This document shows positions 7,783 through 17,173 of a stretch of 64,000 nucleotides of DNA, in pieces. The notes beneath the pieces were generated by a model. The model made no database searches, was not told the DNA's origin, and saw only the letters and a list, made by a program, of their open reading frames with translations. Each line of letters starts with the position of its first letter. Position 1 is the first letter of the stretch. This DNA is from Phreatobacter aquaticus (GTDB lineage Bacteria > Pseudomonadota > Alphaproteobacteria > Rhizobiales > Phreatobacteraceae), in NCBI RefSeq assembly GCF_005160265.1, contig NZ_CP039865.1:2628828-2692827 (forward strand), read 5' to 3'. A program made the translations under genes and the position numbers.

Positions 7783-9285
7783 CTAGTCGTCCTGGAAAGC
7801 CACTTCGCGTGTCTTGCGGATCGACGGCAGGACCATGACCAGCACCAGAAGAACGCTGGTGGCGAGCAAACCGGCGCTGATCGGACGCTCGAGGAAGATG
7901 ATCCAATCGCCACGCGACAGCACCAGCGAGCGGCGGAAATTGTCCTCCAGCATGGGTGCCAGGATGAAGCCGAGGATGAGCGGTGCGGCCTCGCAGCCGA
8001 TCTTGGGCAGCAGGTAACCGATCACCCCGAACACCGCCATGATCACGATGTCGGTCGCCGACGAGTTCACCGAATAGACGCCGATGCAGCAGAACACGAG
8101 GATGATCGCGTAGAGCCAGCGATAGGGGATGGAGAGCAGCAGCACCCAGATGCGCACCAGCGGCAGATTGATGATCACCAGCATCAGGTTGCCGATGAAC
8201 ATCGAGGCAATCATGCCCCAGAAAAGGTCCGGCCGTTCCACCATGACCTTCGGTCCCGGCACGATGCCGTGAATGGTCATGGCGCCGAGCATCAGCGCCA
8301 TCACCGCATTGGGCGGGATGCCAAGGGCCAGCAGCGGAATGAACGAGGTCTGCGCGCCGGCATTGTTGGCGCTTTCCGGTCCCGCCACCCCTTCGACCGC
8401 ACCCTGACCGAAGCGGCTGGGGTCCTTCGCGATCTTCTTTTCCAGCACATAGGAGGCGAAGGCCGCGACCAGCGCGCCGCCGCCGGGCAAAACACCGAGG
8501 ATCGCGCCGAGCCCCGTGCCACGCAGCACGGCGGGAATGGCCGAACGCGTTTCCTCTCGGGTCGGCCAGAAGCTGGTCAGCGGCTGACGGTCGCCGCGCC
8601 CGGCATGCTTTTCCAGATTGCGGACGATTTCGGCGATGCCGAACAGGCCCATGGCGACCGGCACGAAGCCAATGCCGTCGGACAAGGCCGCAATGTCGAA
8701 TGTGTAGCGCGTCTGGCCGGTACCGCCATCGGTCCCGACCAGGCCGAGAAACAGGCCGAGCGCCACCATGGCGATGGCGCGCACCACCGACCCCTGCGCC
8801 AGCACGACCGCTGCCACCAGGCCGAACACCATCAGCGCGAAATAGTCCGGTGAGCGGAAGGTCTCCGCTACCTTCACAAGCGGCCCGGAAAAGGCGGCAA
8901 TCACCAGCGTGCCGACGCAACCGGCGAAGAACGAGCCGAGCGCAGCGATGGTGAGGGCGGCGCCCGCCCGGCCCTTGCGGGCCATCTGGTGGCCGTCGAT
9001 ACAGGTGACGACGGAGGAGCTTTCGCCGGGAATGTTGACCAGGATCGCGGTGGTCGAGCCGCCATATTGCGCGCCATAGTAGAGCCCGGCCAGCATGATC
9101 AGCGCGGCTATCGGCGGCAGGGTGAAGGTGATCGGCAGCAGCATGGCGATGGTCGCCACCGGGCCGAGGCCCGGCAGGACGCCGACCAGCGTGCCGAGCA
9201 ATGCGCCGAGGAAGCAGAACAGCAGGTTCTGCCCCGACAGCGCGATGCCGAAGCCGAAGGCGAGGTTGGCGATCATCTCGGTCAT
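7783..9285 (-). CDS. tctA: tripartite tricarboxylate transporter, large membrane subunit TctA
   Basis: A 500-residue polytopic membrane protein with about 10-12 helices. Near the N-terminus it has the TctA hallmark GALLGTLVGVLPGLGPVATIAMLLPITF and then YYGAQYGGSTTAILVNIPGESSSVVTCIDGH. A second PG-rich loop (GVLPGGGALVAAFASY) occurs in the middle, as in the family. It moves carboxylates delivered by the periplasmic TctC together with a sodium or proton gradient. The ATG at 9285 is chosen because the frame upstream to 9402 only overlaps tctB. It is the third gene of a tctC-tctB-tctA operon, 13 bp after tctB. Confidence 0.95.
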   Translation of the reverse strand: MTEMIANLAFGFGIALSGQNLLFCFLGALLGTLVGVLPGLGPVATIAMLLPITFTLPPIAALIMLAGLYYGAQYGGSTTAILVNIPGESSSVVTCIDGHQMARKGRAGAALTIAALGSFFAGCVGTLVIAAFSGPLVKVAETFRSPDYFALMVFGLVAAVVLAQGSVVRAIAMVALGLFLGLVGTDGGTGQTRYTFDIAALSDGIGFVPVAMGLFGIAEIVRNLEKHAGRGDRQPLTSFWPTREETRSAIPAVLRGTGLGAILGVLPGGGALVAAFASYVLEKKIAKDPSRFGQGAVEGVAGPESANNAGAQTSFIPLLALGIPPNAVMALMLGAMTIHGIVPGPKVMVERPDLFWGMIASMFIGNLMLVIINLPLVRIWVLLLSIPYRWLYAIILVFCCIGVYSVNSSATDIVIMAVFGVIGYLLPKIGCEAAPLILGFILAPMLEDNFRRSLVLSRGDWIIFLERPISAGLLATSVLLVLVMVLPSIRKTREVAFQDD

Positions 9286-9298
9286 GCGGCGTCCGCCA

Positions 9299-9775
9299 TC
9301 ACGGCATCCAGACAGGGATCGGCAGGCCCAGTCCCTTGACGAACAGCGCCCAGGAGAAGAAGGCGAGGGACAGGCCGAGCACGACAGCTGAGCGCCAGCC
9401 ATTGTCGGGCGAGGCGAAGCTCGCCAGCCCGACGCTTGCGACGACCGCGACGATCAGCCCGGCCGAGTTGAGCAGGGCCGCAAAGGCCAGGACCGAGCCC
9501 ACGATGACGACCAGCGGCCGCCAGGCAATCGTCAGTTCTGCTTCGTCATGGGTGAACGGCGAGCGGACCGCCAGCAGCACGCCGATGCCGATCAGGACAA
9601 AAGCGAGCAGGCGTGGCGCATAGCCCGCGCCAAGGCGTCCGGCTCGTCCAAGTGGCAGGTCGTATCCCGCAGCCAGCGCGAACAGGCCCCAGGCGATGAA
9701 CATTGCGCCGGCCCAGAGGTCGGCGCGCTTCCAAAGCGGCAGGGCGGCGGCAGGCTCAGGGGAGGGGGGCGACAT
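9299..9775 (-). CDS. tctB: tripartite tricarboxylate transporter, small membrane subunit TctB
   Basis: A 158-residue protein with four predicted helices: WAGAMFIAWGLFALAAGY, RLLAFVLIGIGVLLAV, LVVIVGSVLAFAALL with GLIVAVVASVGLASF, and SAVVLGLSLAFFSWALFV ending GLGLPIPVWMP. This matches the TctB family in size and in the poorly conserved but hydrophobic pattern, including the LGAGYAPRLLA segment. It pairs with TctA in the inner membrane. It lies 9 bp after tctC and 13 bp before tctA on the same strand, which strongly supports the assignment. Confidence 0.9.
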   Translation of the reverse strand: MSPPSPEPAAALPLWKRADLWAGAMFIAWGLFALAAGYDLPLGRAGRLGAGYAPRLLAFVLIGIGVLLAVRSPFTHDEAELTIAWRPLVVIVGSVLAFAALLNSAGLIVAVVASVGLASFASPDNGWRSAVVLGLSLAFFSWALFVKGLGLPIPVWMP

Positions 9776-9784
9776 CGTGCGGGG

Positions 9785-10774
9785 TCAATCGACTGTCGCA
9801 CCCGAGGCGCGCACAACCTCTCGCCATTTCAGGCGGTCGGCATGAATGGTCTGGCGGAACTGCGCGACCGATTCCCAGCGCGGCGTGTTGCCCATGTCAG
9901 CCAGGCGCTGCTGGATGACCGGCTCGGCCAGCACCTTCTTCATCGCCGCGTTGATCCGCTCGGCAATAGCGGGATCGAGCCCCTTCGGCCCCATCAGGCC
10001 AAACCAGATATAGCTCTCGAACGTCTTGAGGCCCGCCTCGTCGATGGTTGGCACATCCGGCACGGCCGGCACGCGGGTCAGTGTGCTGACGCCGAGCAGG
10101 CGGACCCGGCCGGCGCGCACCTGGCCGAGCACGGTCTGGACCTGATTGAAGATGCAGCAGACCTCGCCGGTCACCACGGCCTGGATCGCGGCCGGGCCGC
10201 CGCGATAGGGCACGTGGATCATGTCGAGCCCGGCCATCTGGTTGAACTGGGCGAAGGCGAGATGGGTGCCGGTGCCATTGCCGGTGGAGGCGTAGTTGTA
10301 CTTGCCGGGGCTGGCCTTCACCTTGGCGATGAAATCGGCGATCGAACTGGCGTCGATCACCTGCGGGTTGATGGTCAACACGTTCGACACATCGACCATC
10401 GGTACGATCGGTGTGAAATCGGCTTCCACGTCGAAGGGCAGCCGCGGATAGAGCGCGGCATTGACGCCATGTGTGGCCGCGGTCGCGAGCGCCAGCGTGT
10501 AGCCGTCCGGCCGGGCGCGGGCGACGAATTCGGAGGCGACATTGCCGGCGGCGCCCTGCTTGTAGTCGAGCACGAAGGTGGCGCCAAGTTCGCGTTCCAG
10601 CGGCTCCTGCAAAAGGCGCATCACCACGTCGACGCCGGAACCGGGAGCAAAGCCGAGCACCACGGTGATCGGCTTGGACGGCCAGGCCTGGGCCAGCGCC
10701 GGCAGTGCCTGGAGGCTCGATCCGACCAGCAAGGCGGCCAGAAGGGCAAGGCGGCGGGAGAAGGGGATCAGCAT
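9785..10774 (-). CDS. tctC: tripartite tricarboxylate transporter binding protein TctC (Bug family)
   Basis: A 329-residue periplasmic receptor. MLIPFSRRLALLAALLVGSSLQALPALAQ is a signal peptide, followed by WPSKPITVVLGFAPGSGVDVVMRLL. In Bug proteins the corresponding segment (normally PGGxxDxxAR) binds the substrate carboxylate; here it is PGSGVDVVMR. Later family motifs are YASTGNGTGTHLA and MIHVPYRGGPAAIQAVVTGEV. The start at 10774 is chosen for the signal peptide; the frame extends to a TTG at 10864. It heads the tctCBA operon and is divergent from modB. The ligand is unknown, since Bug proteins bind many carboxylic acids, amides and nicotinate. Confidence 0.93.
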   Translation of the reverse strand: MLIPFSRRLALLAALLVGSSLQALPALAQAWPSKPITVVLGFAPGSGVDVVMRLLQEPLERELGATFVLDYKQGAAGNVASEFVARARPDGYTLALATAATHGVNAALYPRLPFDVEADFTPIVPMVDVSNVLTINPQVIDASSIADFIAKVKASPGKYNYASTGNGTGTHLAFAQFNQMAGLDMIHVPYRGGPAAIQAVVTGEVCCIFNQVQTVLGQVRAGRVRLLGVSTLTRVPAVPDVPTIDEAGLKTFESYIWFGLMGPKGLDPAIAERINAAMKKVLAEPVIQQRLADMGNTPRWESVAQFRQTIHADRLKWREVVRASGATVD

Positions 10775-10939
10775 GGGGGCGGCTCCGTTGTCCCCGAACG
10801 GTAGCCCCATTTGCTGCGCCTGCGAAAGGGCGAAAATCCATCGTTTGGCATGCCGTTCGCGCAAGGACCTTCCTCAAACCGGTGGATCTGCGCTATAGCT
10901 GGTCGCATACAACGATTGCGACAGGCGGAATGCTGACAG

Positions 10940-11635
10940 ATGATGGCCCTGACGCCTGAGGAATGGACGGCCATCCTCCTGTCGCTGCGCATCGGCTTCT
11001 GGGCAACGCTCTGGGCGCTTCCGCCGGGCATCGCCATCGCCTGGCTGCTGGCCAGGCGCTCGTTTCCCGGCAAGGCGCTGGTCGATGGACTGGTCCATCT
11101 TCCGCTGGTTCTGCCGCCTGTGGTCACCGGCTACGCGCTGCTCCTGCTGATGGGCCGGCGGGGGCCGATTGGCAGCTTTCTCGCTGAGCAATTCGGTATC
11201 GTTTTCGCCTTCCGGTGGACCGGGGCGGCGCTCGCCTGCGCCATCATGGGCTTCCCGTTGCTGGTGCGCGCGATCCGCCTGTCGATCGAGGCGAGCGATG
11301 TGAAGCTCGAACAGGCGGCCGCCACTCTTGGCGCTCGTCCGCTCTGGGTCTTCGCCACCGTCACGCTGCCGCTGGCACTGCCCGGCATCGTCGCCGGCAT
11401 GGTGCTGTGCTTCGCCAAGGCACTGGGCGAATTCGGCGCGACCATCACCTTCGTGTCCAACATTCCCGGCGAGACGCAGACCATTTCGGCGGCCATCTAC
11501 ACCTTCACCCAGTCACCGGATGGCGACGCCGCGGCTCTCAGGCTGACCCTGGTGGCGGTCGTCGTGGCGCTGGCGGCGCTAGTGCTGTCGGAATGGTTTG
11601 CCCGCCGCGTCGGTGCCCGCGCCCACGGCTTCTGA
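10940..11635 (+). CDS. modB: molybdate ABC transporter permease ModB
   Basis: A 231-residue membrane protein with about five helices. The segment PLVLPPVVTGYALLLLMGRRGPIG and the loop IEASDVKLEQAAATLGARPLWVFATVTLPLALPGIVAG are characteristic of ModB; the second holds the EAA motif that contacts ModC. The family transports molybdate, or occasionally tungstate, and needs the binding protein ModA and ATPase ModC. Neither is adjacent: upstream is divergent tctC and downstream is pncB. The sulfate permease CysT/W is the closest alternative, but the size and motifs favour ModB. Molybdate supply would serve the molybdenum hydroxylase encoded at 39188-42795. Confidence 0.85.
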   Translation: MMALTPEEWTAILLSLRIGFWATLWALPPGIAIAWLLARRSFPGKALVDGLVHLPLVLPPVVTGYALLLLMGRRGPIGSFLAEQFGIVFAFRWTGAALACAIMGFPLLVRAIRLSIEASDVKLEQAAATLGARPLWVFATVTLPLALPGIVAGMVLCFAKALGEFGATITFVSNIPGETQTISAAIYTFTQSPDGDAAALRLTLVAVVVALAALVLSEWFARRVGARAHGF

Positions 11636-11743
11636 CCGGCCACGCAGGCGAGCCTTGCGATAATCAGCCCCTCGGGCGAGTGTTCAGGGTGCCGACCCCC
11701 TTGCTATGGTCCCGCCCCCGGACGAAGCGCCTTCAGGACCGCC

Positions 11744-13060
11744 ATGGTCGACATTGCCACCCGCGTCTACAATCACACGTGGAAGCTCGACCCGATCATC
11801 CGGTCGCTGCTCGATTCCGACTATTACAAATTCTCGATGCAACAGCTGATCCGCCGGTTCCATCCCGATGTGACAGCTACCTTCGCGCTGACCAACCGGA
11901 CGAAATCCGTGAGGCTTGCCGATGCGATCGACGAGGGCGAACTGCGCGAGCAGCTCGACCATGCGCGCGACCTGCGCTTCAGCCAGCGCGAACTCATCTG
12001 GCTCGCCGGCAACACGTTCTATGGCCGCGAGCGCATTTTCGGGCCCGACTATCTGGCCTTCCTCAAGGATTTCCGGCTTCCCGACTACGAGCTGACCAAG
12101 CGCGATGGCCAGTATGAGCTGACCTTTGCAGGCAACTGGGCCCACACCACCATGTGGGAGGTGCAGTCGCTCGCCATCGTCAACGAGCTGCGCGCCCGCG
12201 CCATAATGCGCACGCTGTCGAAGCTCGAACTCGACATCCTCTATGCCAATGCCAAGGCCAAGGCCTGGGAGAAGATCAAGCGGCTGCGCAAGCTGAAGGA
12301 CGAGGTCGGTTCGCTGAAGATCTCGGATTTCGGGACCCGTCGTCGCCACGGCTTCCTCTGGCAGCACTGGATCATGGAGGCCATGGCCGATGCGCTGGGG
12401 CCGGACGTGTTCACCGGCACGTCCAACATGAAGCTCGCCATGGACCTTGGCCTCGAGGCCATCGGCACCAACGCCCACGAACTGCCCATGGTCTATGCGG
12501 CGCTGGCGAAGAACGACGCGGACCTCTTGGCCTCGCCCTACAAGGTGTTGGAGGACTGGGCGCGCATCTACGACCAGAACATGCGGATCATCCTGCCGGA
12601 TTGTTTCGGCACGGCACATTTTCTGGCCCATGCGCCGGATTGGGTAGCGGACTGGACGGGTGCCCGCCCCGATTCCAAGGAGCCGATCGAGGGAACTGAG
12701 GAACTGATCGCCTGGTGGCAGGCCAAGGGCCGCGATCCCCGCAAGAAGCTGGTTATCCTCTCCGATGGCATGGACATCGATTCCATCGAGCAAAGCGCGC
12801 GCCATTTCAAGGACCGCGTGCGCATAGGCTATGGCTGGGGCACCAATCTCACCAATGATTTCAAGGGCTGTGTTCCGCGTGGCGACCCGGATGCGCTCGC
12901 GCCGATTTCGGTCGTCTGCAAGGTGATCGAGGCCAATGGCCGCCCGGCGGTCAAGCTCTCCGACAATCCGGTCAAAGCGACCGGCCCCGCCGACGAGATC
13001 GAGCGCTACCGCCGTGTCTTCGGCACGGCCGGCATGAAGGCGCACGCCGTTCTGGTCTGA
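11744..13060 (+). CDS. pncB: nicotinate phosphoribosyltransferase
   Basis: A 438-residue enzyme that joins nicotinate to PRPP, with ATP hydrolysis, in NAD salvage (Preiss-Handler pathway). It has the N-terminal [30 protein letters not shown], the central [12 protein letters not shown] and the [25 protein letters not shown] stretch. The last contains the histidine (about residue 244) equivalent to the phosphorylated catalytic His of the family. The C-terminal [24 protein letters not shown] is also typical. Length is usual for PncB. It stands alone, 108 bp after modB, with the SDR gene 36 bp downstream. Salvage of nicotinate competes with any nicotinate catabolism by the second island. Confidence 0.97.
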   Translation: MVDIATRVYNHTWKLDPIIRSLLDSDYYKFSMQQLIRRFHPDVTATFALTNRTKSVRLADAIDEGELREQLDHARDLRFSQRELIWLAGNTFYGRERIFGPDYLAFLKDFRLPDYELTKRDGQYELTFAGNWAHTTMWEVQSLAIVNELRARAIMRTLSKLELDILYANAKAKAWEKIKRLRKLKDEVGSLKISDFGTRRRHGFLWQHWIMEAMADALGPDVFTGTSNMKLAMDLGLEAIGTNAHELPMVYAALAKNDADLLASPYKVLEDWARIYDQNMRIILPDCFGTAHFLAHAPDWVADWTGARPDSKEPIEGTEELIAWWQAKGRDPRKKLVILSDGMDIDSIEQSARHFKDRVRIGYGWGTNLTNDFKGCVPRGDPDALAPISVVCKVIEANGRPAVKLSDNPVKATGPADEIERYRRVFGTAGMKAHAVLV

Positions 13061-13096
13061 CCGACCAGGATATTCACTTCAAAAAAACTCAACGGG

Positions 13097-13906
13097 ATGA
13101 ACGCCATGCATGATCTGACCGGCAAGGTCGCCTTCATCTCCGGCATGGGCTCGGTTGGCGAGGGCTGGGGCAACGGCAAGGCCACTGCCGTCCTGCTCGC
13201 CCGACAGGGGGCGACCATCTATGGCACCGATATCGGGCAGGCCGCTGCCGACGAGACCAAGCGCCTGATCGAAGCCGCGGGCGGCAAGGCTTTCGCGCGC
13301 GAGGTCAACATGACCCAGGCCGCAGAGGTCGAGACGGCCGTGCGCGATTGTCTCGCCCGCTTCGGGCGGATCGACATCCTGATCAACAATGTTGGCGGCT
13401 CGGCGCCCGGCGATCCGGTCACGATGTCGGAAGAGGTCTGGGACGCCCAGCTCGACCTCAACCTCAAGACCGCGTTCCTGGCGGCGAAATACATCATCCC
13501 CGTGATGGAAGCCCAGGGCGGTGGTGCGATCGTCAACCTCTCGTCGATCGCTGGCGTGCGCATCCTGCCCGACCGCCCGCATGTCGCCTACACCACGACC
13601 AAGCTTGGCATTCTCGGCTTCTCGCGCTCGATCGCGGTGACCTATGCCAAGAAGAACATCCGCTGCAACACCGTCATTCCCGGCCTGATGCACACGCCGC
13701 TCGTCGAGCACCGCCTGGCGAAGACCGTTGCTGGCGGCGATGTCGAGGCGCTGATCGCCTCTCGCAATGCGCAGGTGCCGACCGGCAAGATGGGCGACGC
13801 CTGGGACGTCGCACAGGCCGTGCTGTTCCTGGTCTCGGACGAAGCGCGCTATGTCACCGCCGCCGAGATCGCGGTGGACGGCGGACTATCGGCCGCGAGC
13901 CGGTAG
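13097..13906 (+). CDS. SDR family NAD(P)-dependent oxidoreductase
   Basis: A 269-residue classical short-chain dehydrogenase. The cofactor loop is unusual, SGMGSVGEGWGNGKA rather than the standard TGxxxGIG, with an insertion seen in some subfamilies. The ILINNVGG motif follows near residue 95. The catalytic Ser (in NLSSIAG, about 150), Tyr (about 164) and Lys (about 168, YTTTK) are all present, and PG at the end of the following strand is conserved. It converges with the monooxygenase/reductase gene, with only 2 bp between stops. A ring-alcohol or hydroxyacyl-CoA oxidation in the neighbouring aromatic pathway is possible, but sequence does not prove it. Confidence 0.85.
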   Translation: MNAMHDLTGKVAFISGMGSVGEGWGNGKATAVLLARQGATIYGTDIGQAAADETKRLIEAAGGKAFAREVNMTQAAEVETAVRDCLARFGRIDILINNVGGSAPGDPVTMSEEVWDAQLDLNLKTAFLAAKYIIPVMEAQGGGAIVNLSSIAGVRILPDRPHVAYTTTKLGILGFSRSIAVTYAKKNIRCNTVIPGLMHTPLVEHRLAKTVAGGDVEALIASRNAQVPTGKMGDAWDVAQAVLFLVSDEARYVTAAEIAVDGGLSAASR

Positions 13907-13908
13907 GC

Positions 13909-16242
13909 CTATTCCGCCGCCTTGACGTCGTCGAACGAGCCGCGCGCGTGGCGCTTCGGCTTGGCGGCGATCTTCAGCGTCTCGAAGTCACTGCGCTCCT
14001 TCACCGCATTGCGCATCGCCTGGTCCTTGCCAGGCTGATATTGCGGCGGCTGATAAGCATCGACTCCATACCAGGCGGCGGCCTTCAGCATGAAGGACGG
14101 ATCAGCGAGATGCGGCCGCCCGAGCGCCACCAGATCGGCGCGGCCGGCGGCGAGGATCGTGTTCATCTGGTCGGCTGATGTGATGTTGCCGACGCACATC
14201 GTCTTCACATCGGCCTCGTTGCGGATCGCATCCGAGTACGAGGTCTGGAACATGCGGCCATAGGTCGGCCGGCTCTTCGGCGAGGTCTGGCCGGTCGAGA
14301 CATCGACAAGATCGACGCCGGCTTCCGCGAAGGCGCGTGCGATTGCGATCGAGTCCGCTTCGGAAATGCCACCCTCGGCCCAGTCGGTCGCTGAAATGCG
14401 CACCGCCATGGGCTTCTCCTTTGGCCAGGCCGTGCGCATCGCCGTGAACACCCGCAGGGGGAACCGCAGGCGGTTGTCGAGCGAACCGCCGAATTCATCG
14501 CTGCGCGTGTTGGTCAGTGGCGAGAGGAAACTCGCCAGCAGGTATCCGTGGGCTGCGTGCATTTCCAGCATGTCGAAGCCGGCGCGCGCGCCGCGCTCCG
14601 TTGCCGCGACGAATTCGGCCACGATGCGATCCATGCCGGCACGGTCGAGCTCTGCCGGGACCTGACTCTCCGGATAATAGGGGATGGGGGATGCCGATAC
14701 GACCGGCCAGGCGCCATCCTTGAGCGGGCGGTCCATGCCCTCCCACATCAGCTTGGTTGCCCCCTTGCGGCCGGCATGGCCGAGCTGCAGGCAGATCTTG
14801 GCCTTCGAATGGGCGTGTGCAAAGGCGACAATCCGCGTCCAGGCGGCTTCCTGCGCGTCCGACCAGAGGCCGGCGCAACCGGGTGTGATCCGGGCGTCCG
14901 GCGCCACGCAGACCATCTCGGTATAGACGAGGCCCGCGCCGCCGACGGCCCGCGCCCCGTAATGGACCAAATGCCAGTCGTTCGGCAGGCCGTCCTCGGC
15001 GGAATACATGCACATGGGCGAGACGACGCCGCGGTTCTCAAGGGTCATGCCGCGCAGCTGAAGCGGCTGGAACAGCGGAGGCCTGGGCCGCGCGGTATCG
15101 GCACCGGCCACGCCTTCGGCGAACATCCTGTCAGCTGTCGCCACGAAGTCCGGCGCGCGCAGACGCAGATTGTCGTAGGTGATGGCCTTGGAGCGGGTCA
15201 TCAGGCCGAAGGCGAACTGGCGCGGATCCATGTCCCAGAAGCGGTCGAGATGTTCGAACCATACGAGCGACACGTCGGCGGCATGCTGGGTGCGCTCCAC
15301 CTCATCGCGCCGGTCGGTCTCGTAGGCCGCAAGCGCGGGGGCGACCGTGCCGTGGGCGCGGAAGGCGTCGAACAGCGCGATCGCATCCTCCATCGCGAGC
15401 TTGGTGCCAGACCCGATGGAGAAATGGGCGGTGGCCTTGGCGTCCCCCATCAGCACCACATTGCCCTTGCACCAGCGACGCGTGCGGATCATCGGGAATT
15501 GCCGCCAGAGCGAGCGGTTGGTGATGAGCGGGTGGCCCGCGAGTTCCTCGGCGAACACGCCCTCGAGAAACCGCGCGGATGCATCCTCGTCCATGCGGTC
15601 GAGACCAGCCCGCGCGAAGGTCTCCGGATCGGTTTCGATCACCCAGGTCGAGCGGCCCGGCGCATATTGATAGGTATGCGCGATGAACTTGCCGAACTCG
15701 GTCTCGCGGAAGAAGAAGGTGAAGGCATCGAGCGGCTTGGTCGAGCCGAGCCAGGTGAACCGGTTGGGGCGAAGGTCGACCTCGGGCAGGAAATGGTCGC
15801 GGTCGGCCTCGCGGATGCGCGAATTGATGCCGTCGGCGCCAACCACAAGGTCATAGCCTGCGCAGAAGTCCGGCGTGACATCGACCTCGGTCTGAAAGCG
15901 CATCTCGATGCCCAGTTCGCGGGCGCGATCCTGCAACAGAACCAGCAGGGTCTGGCGCGAACAGCCGCAGAAGCCGTTGCCGCCGATGCGGTGGACGCTG
16001 TCCTTGAAGTGGATCTCGATATCGTCCCAGTAGGCGAAGTTCTCGGTGATCGCCCGGTAGCTCTCGGCGTCATAGCGCTCGAAAATGTCGAGCGTCGCAT
16101 CGGAGAACACCACGCCGAAACCGAACGTGTCGTCCGGGCGGTTGCGCTCGAACACCGTGATCTCCGCCTCGCGGCGCCACTTCTTCATCAGGATGGCGAA
16201 GTAGAGGCCGGCCGGTCCGCCGCCGATCACCGCGATGCGCAT
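13909..16242 (-). CDS. 2-aminobenzoyl-CoA monooxygenase/reductase-like fusion (also named salicylyl-CoA 5-hydroxylase/oxidoreductase)
   Basis: A 777-residue two-domain flavoenzyme. Residues 1-390 are a class-A FAD monooxygenase: GGGPAGLY at 8-15, the DG motif GADGINSRI near 140, and [22 protein letters not shown] near 275. Residues from about 398 are an old-yellow-enzyme reductase: [30 protein letters not shown] near 565, then [12 protein letters not shown]. This architecture is that of the Azoarcus evansii enzyme, which hydroxylates 2-aminobenzoyl-CoA and then reduces the ring, giving a dearomatised enamine. Automatic annotation often calls it salicylyl-CoA 5-hydroxylase. The divergent CoA ligase and RidA genes favour 2-aminobenzoate. 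Its promoter region carries a palindrome at 16291-16311. Confidence 0.88.
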   Translation of the reverse strand: MRIAVIGGGPAGLYFAILMKKWRREAEITVFERNRPDDTFGFGVVFSDATLDIFERYDAESYRAITENFAYWDDIEIHFKDSVHRIGGNGFCGCSRQTLLVLLQDRARELGIEMRFQTEVDVTPDFCAGYDLVVGADGINSRIREADRDHFLPEVDLRPNRFTWLGSTKPLDAFTFFFRETEFGKFIAHTYQYAPGRSTWVIETDPETFARAGLDRMDEDASARFLEGVFAEELAGHPLITNRSLWRQFPMIRTRRWCKGNVVLMGDAKATAHFSIGSGTKLAMEDAIALFDAFRAHGTVAPALAAYETDRRDEVERTQHAADVSLVWFEHLDRFWDMDPRQFAFGLMTRSKAITYDNLRLRAPDFVATADRMFAEGVAGADTARPRPPLFQPLQLRGMTLENRGVVSPMCMYSAEDGLPNDWHLVHYGARAVGGAGLVYTEMVCVAPDARITPGCAGLWSDAQEAAWTRIVAFAHAHSKAKICLQLGHAGRKGATKLMWEGMDRPLKDGAWPVVSASPIPYYPESQVPAELDRAGMDRIVAEFVAATERGARAGFDMLEMHAAHGYLLASFLSPLTNTRSDEFGGSLDNRLRFPLRVFTAMRTAWPKEKPMAVRISATDWAEGGISEADSIAIARAFAEAGVDLVDVSTGQTSPKSRPTYGRMFQTSYSDAIRNEADVKTMCVGNITSADQMNTILAAGRADLVALGRPHLADPSFMLKAAAWYGVDAYQPPQYQPGKDQAMRNAVKERSDFETLKIAAKPKRHARGSFDDVKAAE

Positions 16243-16290
16243 GGGTCACTCCGTGGCTTGCCGGGCCGAACGTGTCGTCAGCCGCAGCGG

Positions 16291-16370
16291 AAATTAGTTT
16301 AAGCCTAAAATAAATTCCGGCAAGCGGGCCAAGCCTCTTGCTCCGGAATATTTGAAGCCTAAACTAATTT
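16291..16370. promoter_or_regulatory. paired operator-like boxes between divergent catabolic promoters
   Basis: Box 1 (16291-16311, plus strand) begins AAATTAGTTTA, then AGCC, then TAAAAT. Box 2 (16350-16370) read on the minus strand also begins AAATTAGTTTA, then GGCT, then TCAAAT. The first 11 bases are identical, so the boxes are inverted copies, one facing each promoter. Each box has the core TTTA-N4-TAAA or a near match. This is the layout expected for a MarR-type repressor, and a MarR gene lies in the same cluster at 21869-22393. A related box lies at 26543-26560. Confidence 0.65.
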
Positions 16371-16384
16371 GCGAGGAGGCCGTG

Positions 16385-17164
16385 ATGGTCGCTGCAAGCT
16401 CCCCTTCGCCCGCATTGTCGGGACGTCGCGCGCTGGTCACCGGTGGCGGCCGCGGCATCGGTCTCGCCGTTGCGCGGGCGCTGACACAGGCCGGCGTTGA
16501 AGTGACCGTGCTGGGCCGAACCGCAGCCTCGCTCGACAAGGCCGTGAGTTCCGGCGCTGCAGCCCACGCGATCGTCGCCGACGTCACCGACGCCTTGGCG
16601 CTGGAAGCAGCCATCCGTGCTGTTGAGGCTGCAGGCCCGCTCGATATCCTCGTCAACAATGCCGGCCACGCCGAGACCGCGCCGATCCGAAAAATGGACC
16701 GGGCGCTGTTCGACCGGATGATCGCGCTGAACCTCACTTCCGTCTTCGATGGCATTCGCCTGGCCTTGCCCGGCATGTTGGCGCGCGGCCAAGGCCGCAT
16801 CGTCTCCATCGCCTCGACCGCAGGCCTCACCGGCTACCCCTATGTCTCGGCCTATTGTGCCGCCAAGCACGGGGTCGTCGGCCTGACGCGGGCGCTCGCC
16901 AGGGAGGTCGCGACCTCCGGCGTGACCATCAATTGCGTCTGCCCCGGCTTCACCGAGACCGACCTCGTCGCCGGCTCCATCGACACCATCGTTGCGAAGA
17001 CCGGACGGACCGCCGAGGCGGCCCTCGCCGATCTGACCAAGTCCATGCCCATCGGGCGGCTGATCAAGCCCGAGGAGGTGGCATCGGCCGTGCTTTGGCT
17101 GGTGTCGGACGCGGCAGCCGCCGTCACCGGCCTGGCCCTGCCTGTCGCCGGTGGAGAGATCTAG
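16385..17164 (+). CDS. SDR family NAD(P)-dependent oxidoreductase
   Basis: A 259-residue classical short-chain dehydrogenase with cofactor loop VTGGGRGIGLAVA near residue 18, NNAGHAE near 93, and the Ser-Tyr-Lys triad (SIASTAG, then YCAAK at about 156-160). It resembles 3-hydroxyacyl-CoA or 3-oxoacyl dehydrogenases. The ATG at 16385 follows GAGGAGG; an upstream in-frame TTG at 16352 falls inside the operator box and is unlikely. It is the first gene of an operon with the aryl-CoA ligase (9 bp gap) and RidA. It probably oxidises a ring hydroxyl or alicyclic hydroxyacyl-CoA formed after dearomatisation. Confidence 0.88.
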   Translation: MVAASSPSPALSGRRALVTGGGRGIGLAVARALTQAGVEVTVLGRTAASLDKAVSSGAAAHAIVADVTDALALEAAIRAVEAAGPLDILVNNAGHAETAPIRKMDRALFDRMIALNLTSVFDGIRLALPGMLARGQGRIVSIASTAGLTGYPYVSAYCAAKHGVVGLTRALAREVATSGVTINCVCPGFTETDLVAGSIDTIVAKTGRTAEAALADLTKSMPIGRLIKPEEVASAVLWLVSDAAAAVTGLALPVAGGEI

Positions 17165-17173
17165 GAGCACGCC

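Noticed and set aside
11017-11635. modB as a sulfate permease (CysT/CysW)
   Set aside because: The length of 231 residues and the PPVVTGYALLLLMGRRGPIG segment fit ModB better; CysT/W are longer.
13909-16242. Fusion enzyme as a simple salicylyl-CoA hydroxylase
   Set aside because: The complete old-yellow-enzyme domain and the neighbouring RidA favour the 2-aminobenzoyl-CoA route, though salicylate cannot be excluded.
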